This document shows positions 15,741-20,502 of a stretch of 20,502 nucleotides of DNA, piece after piece. The stretch is from contig URKW01000027.1 of NCBI GenBank assembly GCA_900548615.1, positions 1-20,502 of the forward strand, written 5' to 3'. A program made the position numbers and the translations under genes. The stretch is from an uncultured Eubacteriales bacterium. Its GTDB lineage: Bacteria > Bacillota > Clostridia > Oscillospirales > Oscillospiraceae. Under the pieces are notes generated by a model. It saw only the letters and a program-made list of their open reading frames with translations, ran no database searches and had not been told where the DNA came from. How positions within the stretch are numbered: the first letter of the stretch is position 1; each line of letters begins with the position of its first letter.

Positions 15741-15912
15741 ATGATTGGATATGGCTTTCCGCCCTTTACTCATTGCCTGTTCAATCTCCTGGGTGACGCG
15801 AGCGCACGAAGTGGCTCTACCTGCGCAAATCGAATGCTGCGAATGAAAGAGGCGGCTGACGGACTCCAAAACGGGCATGTTAGCCCAAGGCGATTACTGT
15901 CAGACCATTTTC
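15741..15912 (-). ncRNA. Candidate IS110 bridge RNA
   Basis: About 172 nt between the predicted start and the transposase ribosome binding site, close to the 177 nt of the IS621 bridge RNA. Read on the minus strand, CTGAC (15899-15903) pairs with GTCAG (15856-15860); inside is a symmetric 12x12 internal loop and a hairpin GGGC-taacat-GCCC (15873-15886). This is the shape of a target-binding loop. Its 3' strand (15861-15872, reads GTTTTGGAGTCC) is complementary over 11 nt to the IS/virD4 junction (14367-14377). A second, larger stem CCGCC-t-CTTT with AAAGGGCGG (15846-15855 with 15759-15767), holding GCGCA/TGCGC, would be the donor loop. The 5' strand of the first loop does not match the left flank. 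Confidence 0.65.
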
Positions 15913-15918
15913 TCTCCC

Positions 15919-15948
15919 ATTCTAACAGCTTCGGCTTTGAGATGGAAA
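15919..15948 (-). promoter_or_regulatory. Promoter for bridge RNA and transposase, integrated form
   Basis: On the minus strand, an extended -10 box TGTTAGAAT (TAGAAT at 15919-15924) with a weak -35 TTTCCA (15943-15948) 18 nt upstream. By the border model the -35 lies in the flank, so this is the promoter of the integrated copy; the excised circle would instead supply TTGACT from the other IS end at 17 nt, which is closer to consensus. Start expected near 15912. Confidence 0.5.
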
Positions 15949-16003
15949 AAGACGTGGCTGGCTGCCGCGCCTTTAACCGTAACTTTATTGTAGGAGGACG
16001 AAT

Positions 16004-16318
16004 ATGAACAAGAAAAACAAGAGAAGAAGGAAAATCGCCGGAGGTATCTGCGGGAGCGCAGTGCTTTCCTTATGCGCTGTTACCACCGCCTACGCCACCG
16101 GCGGTGATCCTCTGACCATTGTCAACAACCTGTCCGATTTCATCTTTTCGGTCATCAAGGCCATTGGCATTATCATTCTCGGCTGGGGCATCGTGCAGGT
16201 GGGCATGAGCATCCAGAGCCACGACGCCAGCCAGCGAACACAGGGATTGCTGTGCCTGTTCGGCGGCCTGCTTATCGCCTTTGCCAAGGAGATTCTGACG
16301 CTGATTGGCGCGGTGTAA
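16004..16318 (+). CDS. Maff2-family membrane protein (VirB2-like position)
   Basis: A 104-residue protein with TAGGAGG ahead of ATG 16004. A basic N-terminus (MNKKNKRRRKIAGG), a signal-peptide-like stretch ending ATTAYATGG, and two hydrophobic segments (FIFSVIKAIGIIILGWGIVQVGM and LLCLFGGLLIAFAKEILTLIGAV) fit the Maff2 mobile-element family. Size, topology and position just before the TrbL/VirB6-like gene resemble VirB2-type pilins or channel subunits, which is an inference. After the IS110 insertion its former leader is only about 60 nt long, and its expression depends on read-through or on a promoter not seen here. Confidence 0.8.
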   Translation: MNKKNKRRRKIAGGICGSAVLSLCAVTTAYATGGDPLTIVNNLSDFIFSVIKAIGIIILGWGIVQVGMSIQSHDASQRTQGLLCLFGGLLIAFAKEILTLIGAV

Positions 16319-16321
16319 ACC

Positions 16322-17158
16322 ATGGACAACAACTGGATCATTGACAATCTCAACTACGCCTTTGGCGTGTGGAACGACAAGCTGACAGAGATGTGGTCGC
16401 TGCTGTCCCAATCGCCACAGGCGTTCAAGGGCGGCACCATCTGGCAGACGATCCAGACCGTCAACGGAGCCATGCAGGGCATCGGCTATGGTCTGCTGGT
16501 GCTGTTTCTGGCCATTGGCATCTTCCGCAGCAGCGCCAGCTTTCGGGACTTCCAGCGGCCTGAACACGTTCTGCGGCACTTTATTTACTTCGTCATGGCG
16601 AAGCTGGCTGTCACCTATGGCATCGACCTGATGGTGGACATTTTCGCGGTCTGCGCCGGTATCATCTCCGCCGCTGCCGGCAGCGTGGGCGGTATCGACG
16701 GGGCAACTGTCTCGCTGCCTGCGGAGATGGCAGCGGCCATAGAGGACGTGGGATTCCTTGCCAGTATCCCCCTGTGGCTGGTGACGCTGCTGGGCTGTCT
16801 GCTTATCACGGTACTGGCGTTTCTGCTAATTCTTACCGTGTATGGCCGGTTTTTCAAGCTCTTTTTATATGCTGCACTGTCGCCGGTAGCACTGGCGTCC
16901 TTTGCGGGAGAAGGCACGTCCCAGATGGGACGTGCCTTTCTCAAAAGCTATATGGGCGTGTGTCTGGAGGGCGCAGTGATCGTGCTGGCCTGCATCGTGT
17001 TTTCGGCCTTCGCTGCCAGCGACACGGTCGTGCTGGGCGGTGGTTCGGTGGTCACACAGGTGTGGGGCTATCTTGGCGAGGTCATCTTCAATATGCTGGT
17101 GCTGGTAGGACTGGTGAAGGGTGCCGACCGCGTGGTGAGGGAGATGTTTGGGATGTGA
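16322..17158 (+). CDS. TrbL/VirB6-like polytopic membrane protein
   Basis: A 278-residue protein starting 3 nt after the maff2 stop. Several hydrophobic segments are visible (about residues 57-72, 92-120, 150-185, 187-200, 215-235 and 250-268), including GYGLLVLFLAIGIFRSS, LWLVTLLGCLLITVLAFLLILTVYGRFFKLFLYAALSPVALA and EVIFNMLVLVGLVKGADRVVREMF. The motif of a long helix pair followed by ALSPVALASFAGE is typical of TrbL/VirB6-type channel proteins of Gram-positive conjugative elements. It would form part of the inner-membrane channel with VirB4 and VirD4. No odd features. Confidence 0.82.
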   Translation: MDNNWIIDNLNYAFGVWNDKLTEMWSLLSQSPQAFKGGTIWQTIQTVNGAMQGIGYGLLVLFLAIGIFRSSASFRDFQRPEHVLRHFIYFVMAKLAVTYGIDLMVDIFAVCAGIISAAAGSVGGIDGATVSLPAEMAAAIEDVGFLASIPLWLVTLLGCLLITVLAFLLILTVYGRFFKLFLYAALSPVALASFAGEGTSQMGRAFLKSYMGVCLEGAVIVLACIVFSAFAASDTVVLGGGSVVTQVWGYLGEVIFNMLVLVGLVKGADRVVREMFGM

Positions 17159-17199
17159 GAGAACCGCTCACGTTCCTGCAATATCGGTCGCATGGCTTG

Positions 17200-17239
17200 T
17201 AGAGAGGAAAAGTGTTAAAGGTTGCAAAAATCCTCTCTA
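17200..17239. other. Inverted repeat in the trbL-prgI gap
   Basis: Perfect 9-bp arms TAGAGAGGA (17200-17208) and TCCTCTCTA (17231-17239) around a 22-nt loop, ending 6 nt before the GGAGG of prgI. No T-run follows, so it is more likely an mRNA processing or translation-control structure than a terminator. Confidence 0.4.
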
Positions 17240-17255
17240 AACTATGGAGGTACAC

Positions 17256-17591
17256 ATGGAAATCAAAATCAACAAAGAGATACGCAGCTACAAGGAAACC
17301 GTCTACTTCGGCCTGACGGCGCGGCAGTTGATCTGTTCGCTGCTGGCGGTGGGTACGGCGGTGGGGCTGTACTTCGCCCTGCGGGGCGTGTTAGACCGCG
17401 AGACGCTGGGGTGGCTGTGCATCGTGGGCGCTGCACCTATGGCGGCGGCAGGCTTCTTCCACTACAACGGCCTGACGCTGGAGCAATTCCTGTGGGCGTG
17501 GTGCAAGACCAACTTTCTGCTGGCCGGTCGGCGGCTGTGGCACAGCGAGAATTACCTATACGACCTTTGGGAGAAGGAGGACAAGAAGTGA
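17256..17591 (+). CDS. prgI: PrgI-family membrane protein
   Basis: A 111-residue protein beginning at ATG 17256 with TGGAGG just upstream. The sequence starts EIKINKEIRSYKETVYFGLTARQL, the hallmark of the PrgI family, followed by two membrane segments (LICSLLAVGTAVGLYFAL and LGWLCIVGAAPMAAAGFFHY) and a short cytoplasmic tail. Known: PrgI/VirB3-like proteins sit next to and work with the VirB4 ATPase in Gram-positive type IV secretion systems. Its stop overlaps the virB4 start (GTGA, 17588-17591). Confidence 0.87.
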   Translation: MEIKINKEIRSYKETVYFGLTARQLICSLLAVGTAVGLYFALRGVLDRETLGWLCIVGAAPMAAAGFFHYNGLTLEQFLWAWCKTNFLLAGRRLWHSENYLYDLWEKEDKK

Positions 17592-19945
17592 GAAAACTAT
17601 TCAAGGGCCGCAGCACGGAGCGGGACGCCTTTCGCATTCCCCGCAGCGTGCAGCAGTCCATCCCCATCAAGCGCATCTATAAGGACGGTATCTTTCGTGT
17701 AAGCGGCAGGTTTTCCAAGACCTGGCGCTTTTTTGACATCAATTATGCCGTGGCCTCGCCGGAAAAGCAAATGGAGCTGTTTCTGGGCTACTGCGGCGTT
17801 CTCAACAGCCTACCCATCGACGCGGGTATTAAGCTGACGCTGGTGAACCGCCAGCTCAACCGGCAGGAGTTCAGCCGGAATCTCCTGATGGCCTACCGGC
17901 AGGATGGCCGCGACTACATGCGCCGCGAGTACAACGACATTCTGCTGGACAAGGCCAGCGGCAGCAACAATCTGGTGCAGGAGAAGTACATCACCGTGTC
18001 CGTTGCCAAGCACAGCATTGAGGAGGCCCGTACCTTTTTCGCCCGCGTCGGCACCGACCTGACCGCTGGCCTGAGCCGCATGGATTCCGGCATACGGGAG
18101 ATCACCCTCAACGAGCGTCTGCGGCTGTTCCACGACTTCTTCCGCGTGGGGCAGGAATCGGCCTTTGCCTTCGACCTGCAAACCGCCCAGCGGCGCGGCC
18201 ACGACTTCCGCGACGCCATCGCGCCGGAGACGCTGCAATTCTTCCCTGACCACTATGCCGTGGACGAGCGCGTGGGCCGCACCATGTTCCTGCGGGAGTA
18301 TGCCAGCTTCATCAAGGACACCATGATAACCGAGCTGATGGACTACCCCCGCAACATGATGCTGTCCATCGACATTGTGCCGGTAGCCACCGACGAGGCC
18401 GTGTCGGAGATGCACCGGCGCATCATGGCGGTGGAGAGCGACATTACCCGCTGGCAGCAGCGGCAGAATCACCACAACAATTTCTCCGCCAATATTCCTT
18501 ATGATCTGGAGCAGATGCGGAAGGAAACGCGGGAGTTTCTGGACGACCTGACCGCCCGTGACCAGCGGATGATGTACGCGCTGGTGACGCTGACCCATCT
18601 TGCCGACAACGAGGAGCAGTTGGAGCAGGACACGGAGGCTCTGTCCGCCATTGGCCGTTCCCATGGCTGCCAGTTTGCCACAATGAAATACCAGCAGGAG
18701 GACGCGCTGAACACGGTGCTGCCCTACGGCCTGCGGCGCATCGACGCCATGCGGACGCTGACCACCGAGAGTACCGCCGTGCTGCTGCCCTTCAAGACGC
18801 AGGAGATCATGGACACCGGCGGCCTGTACTACGGCGTCAACGCCGTGTCCCGCAACCTTATCATCTGCAACCGCGACGCCCTGCTGAACGGCCACGGCCT
18901 GTATCTGGGCGTATCCGGCAGCGGCAAGTCCATGATGGCCAAGCAGGAGATCGGCTTTGTGGGCCTGAACACCGACCACGACATTATCGTGGTAGACCCT
19001 GAGCGCGAGTATGGCCCGCTGATCCGCGCCCTGGGCGGTGAGGTTATCACCATCTCCGCCTCCAACGGCAGCTACGTCAATGCGCTGGACATTTCCAAGG
19101 AGTACGGCGACGGGCGCAATCCGCTGGTACTGAAAAGTGAGTTCATCATGTCCCTGTGTGAACAACTCATGGGTGCAGGCGAGATCGGCGCAAAGGAGAA
19201 GTCCATCATCGACCGCTGCACCGCCAACATCTACCGCAAGTACATCCGTAAATATGAGGGAGACCCGCCTACGCTGAAAGACCTCTACGATGACCTCATG
19301 CGGCAGAAGGAGCCTGTTGCCCACGAAATTGCGCTGGCGCTGGAGTTGTTTACCACCGGCAGTCTCAACGTGTTCGCCCACCAGACCAACATCGACACCC
19401 GCAACCGCATCACCTGCTATGACATTCAGGATTTGGGCGAGAACCTGAAGCCTATTGGCCTGCTGGTGATGCTGGACAGCATCCTGAACCGCGTCATTCG
19501 CAACCGGCAGCAGGGGCGGTACACCCACGTCTACATTGACGAGATATACCTGTTCTTCGCCAGCCCCGGCGTAAGCGGCAAGAGCGCCATCAACAACTAC
19601 TCCAGCGAGTTTTTGTATAAATGCTGGAAGCGGTTCCGTAAATACTACGCCACCCTCACCGGCATTACGCAGAACGTGGAGGAATGCCTGTTGTCCGACA
19701 CGGCGCGGCTGATGTTCGCCAACAGTGAGTTTTTGGTGCTGCTGAATCAGGCTCCTACCGATCGTGTGGAGCTGGCCAAGCTGCTGGGAGCCAGCGACGC
19801 GCAGATGGATTACGTCAGTGATGCACCAGCAGGACATGGGCTTATTAAAGTCGGCTCTTGCCTTGTGCCGTTCATCAACGAGCTGCCACGCGACACGGAG
19901 CTGTACCGCCTGATGACCACCAAGCCGGGGGAGCAAAATGCGTGA
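17588..19945 (+). CDS. virB4: VirB4-type conjugation ATPase
   Basis: A 785-residue protein starting at GTG 17588, overlapping the prgI stop; a longer frame to 17222 is only the prgI shadow. The N-terminal VirB4 domain (about 1-400) is followed by the ATPase domain with Walker A GVSGSGKS (441-448), VVDPEREYGPL after it, and Walker B with D651/E652 in VYIDEIYLFF. The C-terminal ITQNVEECLLSDTARLMFANSEFLVLLNQAP region is conserved in this family. It powers assembly of the mating channel and substrate transfer at the cytoplasmic face. Length is normal and no frameshift is visible. Confidence 0.94.
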   Translation: MRKLFKGRSTERDAFRIPRSVQQSIPIKRIYKDGIFRVSGRFSKTWRFFDINYAVASPEKQMELFLGYCGVLNSLPIDAGIKLTLVNRQLNRQEFSRNLLMAYRQDGRDYMRREYNDILLDKASGSNNLVQEKYITVSVAKHSIEEARTFFARVGTDLTAGLSRMDSGIREITLNERLRLFHDFFRVGQESAFAFDLQTAQRRGHDFRDAIAPETLQFFPDHYAVDERVGRTMFLREYASFIKDTMITELMDYPRNMMLSIDIVPVATDEAVSEMHRRIMAVESDITRWQQRQNHHNNFSANIPYDLEQMRKETREFLDDLTARDQRMMYALVTLTHLADNEEQLEQDTEALSAIGRSHGCQFATMKYQQEDALNTVLPYGLRRIDAMRTLTTESTAVLLPFKTQEIMDTGGLYYGVNAVSRNLIICNRDALLNGHGLYLGVSGSGKSMMAKQEIGFVGLNTDHDIIVVDPEREYGPLIRALGGEVITISASNGSYVNALDISKEYGDGRNPLVLKSEFIMSLCEQLMGAGEIGAKEKSIIDRCTANIYRKYIRKYEGDPPTLKDLYDDLMRQKEPVAHEIALALELFTTGSLNVFAHQTNIDTRNRITCYDIQDLGENLKPIGLLVMLDSILNRVIRNRQQGRYTHVYIDEIYLFFASPGVSGKSAINNYSSEFLYKCWKRFRKYYATLTGITQNVEECLLSDTARLMFANSEFLVLLNQAPTDRVELAKLLGASDAQMDYVSDAPAGHGLIKVGSCLVPFINELPRDTELYRLMTTKPGEQNA

Positions 19946-20502
19946 TGTCAAGACCCGTGCCGCCATGGAGCAGCCGAAAACACGGCAGAAGAACGCCATA
20001 CCCCGCACGGCGGTGCGTATCTTGCAGCGGCACTATGCACAGCAGAAGCAGGAACGTCAGACGCAGCGCCAGCGCCAACCGGTGGAGTATGCCACGGAGC
20101 AGGTGCAGCATGGCGCAGCGGATGCCGCCCGTCTGACCTTCCGTGCCACGCGGCATCTTCAGCGGAAGTACGTCCTGCACAAGTACCGCGCCCAGAAGGT
20201 ACGGCAGCGGCAGGAGACAACGGCGGCGCAGGTGCTGCAGCGGGATATGTGGCGGTCAACGGAGCAGTCCGCCGCCGCGCAGAGTACCACGGCGGCGGAG
20301 ACACCCCGCACCACAACGGTGCCGCGCCAACCGGCGCAAAAACCGCCTACGACTGCCATGACCGCAGCACAACAACGGGCGAAGCAGCACACCCAGCGCA
20401 CTGCCCAACGGCAGATGCTCCAACAGACGAAAGCCGCCACCCGCAAAGCGGGACAGCGGCTGGGGGAGAAGGGACACGGGGGGGGGGAAGCAACCTTGTC
20501 CA
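19938..20502 (+). CDS. N-terminal part of a transfer gene, probably the channel peptidoglycan hydrolase
   Basis: Open from ATG 19938 to the end of the window (188 codons, no stop), overlapping virB4 by 8 nt. The visible part is very basic and rich in Gln, Arg, Ala and Thr with no membrane segment (begins MRDVKTRAAMEQPKTRQKNA). In Tn1549-like elements the gene after virB4 encodes a large protein with such an Arg/Gln-rich N-terminus and a C-terminal lysozyme or NlpC/P60 domain that opens the cell wall for the channel. That domain would lie beyond the window, so the call rests on position. A run of ten G at 20478-20487 makes the last residues doubtful. Confidence 0.6.
   Translation, partial: MRDVKTRAAMEQPKTRQKNAIPRTAVRILQRHYAQQKQERQTQRQRQPVEYATEQVQHGAADAARLTFRATRHLQRKYVLHKYRAQKVRQRQETTAAQVLQRDMWRSTEQSAAAQSTTAAETPRTTTVPRQPAQKPPTTAMTAAQQRAKQHTQRTAQRQMLQQTKAATRKAGQRLGEKGHGGGEATLS

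Larger units (their letters stand above)
14375..15926 (-). mobile_element. IS110-family insertion sequence
   Basis: One IS110-type transposase gene in minus orientation with a short 3' end and a long 5' non-coding end that looks like a bridge RNA gene. There are no terminal inverted repeats, as expected for the family. Proposed ends: the dinucleotide CT (minus strand) occurs at both borders, at 14373-14374 and 15927-15928, the same core known for IS621. With these borders the circular form would place TTGACT (14388-14393, minus) exactly 17 nt from TAGAAT (15919-15924, minus). The right border falls inside a match between the RNA and virD4. Size 1552 bp plus core. Borders are inferred and need comparison with an empty site. 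Confidence 0.7.
1..20502. mobile_element. Tn1549/CTn-type integrative conjugative element, internal part
   Basis: Seen: tnpW-like gene, helicase remnant, Toprim primase-like gene, mobC, MOBP relaxase, pcfB, virD4, maff2, trbL/virB6-like, prgI and virB4 in the fixed order typical of Tn1549-like elements of Firmicutes. Known: such elements excise, circularise, are nicked at oriT by the relaxase, and move through a Gram-positive type IV secretion system. Neither element end is in the window: no integrase, excisionase or att repeat was found. Interruptions of the standard layout are a 5'-deleted helicase, a surface-pilus operon between pcfB and virD4, and an IS110 element between virD4 and maff2. 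No antibiotic-resistance gene was recognised. Confidence 0.88.

Noticed and set aside
15887..15898. Left guide of the bridge RNA matching the left flank
   Set aside because: Compared with the flank beyond 15928 in the correct sense, it shows no convincing match; a weak similarity to the opposite strand is in the wrong sense.
15041..16007. Plus-strand frames through the IS110 element, one ending on the maff2 start (ATGA)
   Set aside because: They read the complement of the transposase and the bridge RNA region; the overlap with maff2 looks accidental because the frame begins inside the IS.
17810..20008. 732-codon open frame on the minus strand
   Set aside because: It mirrors virB4 in GC-rich sequence, has a biased Val/Gly/His/Gln composition and no recognisable domain or ribosome binding site; virB4 has clear Walker motifs.

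Overview
The window is an internal piece of a Tn1549/CTn-type integrative conjugative element from a GC-rich gut Clostridium-group bacterium. The genes match in content and order the Tn1549-like elements of Ruminococcaceae/Oscillospiraceae such as Faecalibacterium relatives; the host genus is an inference. No integrase, att site, rRNA or tRNA is visible, so both ends of the element lie outside. Apart from one insertion sequence, every gene is on the + strand.

Left part (1-4454): a tnpW-like small gene is joined abruptly, at about 254-283, to the 3' third of the giant SNF2 helicase/methylase gene of these elements. The 5' part of that gene is missing, so it is a remnant. A conserved hypothetical gene follows. 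Next is an AT-richer cargo patch with a promoter-terminator unit that could make a small RNA of about 73 nt, and a two-gene operon (GNAT-like protein plus a 73-residue protein). Then come a terminator, three iteron-like repeats and a Toprim/DUF3991 primase-like gene.

Transfer part (4455-6800): a probable oriT with a long imperfect inverted repeat, then mobC, a MOBP relaxase and pcfB. Between pcfB and virD4 sits a surface-structure operon (6884-12647): a lipoprotein, a thioester-domain adhesin with an LPFTG anchor, a pilus backbone protein with a pilin motif and LPKTG anchor, and two sortases. It is linked by overlapping start and stop codons to virD4, so the sortase-built pilus and the DNA-export ATPase probably share a transcript.

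Mating-channel part (12644-20502): virD4, then an IS110-family element on the minus strand, then maff2 (VirB2-like), a TrbL/VirB6-like gene, a PrgI-family gene, virB4 and the start of a further transfer gene cut by the window end.

The most interesting item is the IS110 element. Its 5' non-coding end (15741-15912, minus) folds on paper like a bridge RNA: a CTGAC/GTCAG stem, a symmetric 12x12 internal loop and a GGGC/GCCC hairpin. One strand of that loop is complementary over 11 nt to the IS/virD4 junction. A CT core gives ends at 14375 and 15926, predicts a reconstituted TTGACT-N17-TAGAAT promoter on the circular form, and implies that the insertion replaced the last three residues of VirD4. 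The left guide does not match its flank, so the model is not complete.
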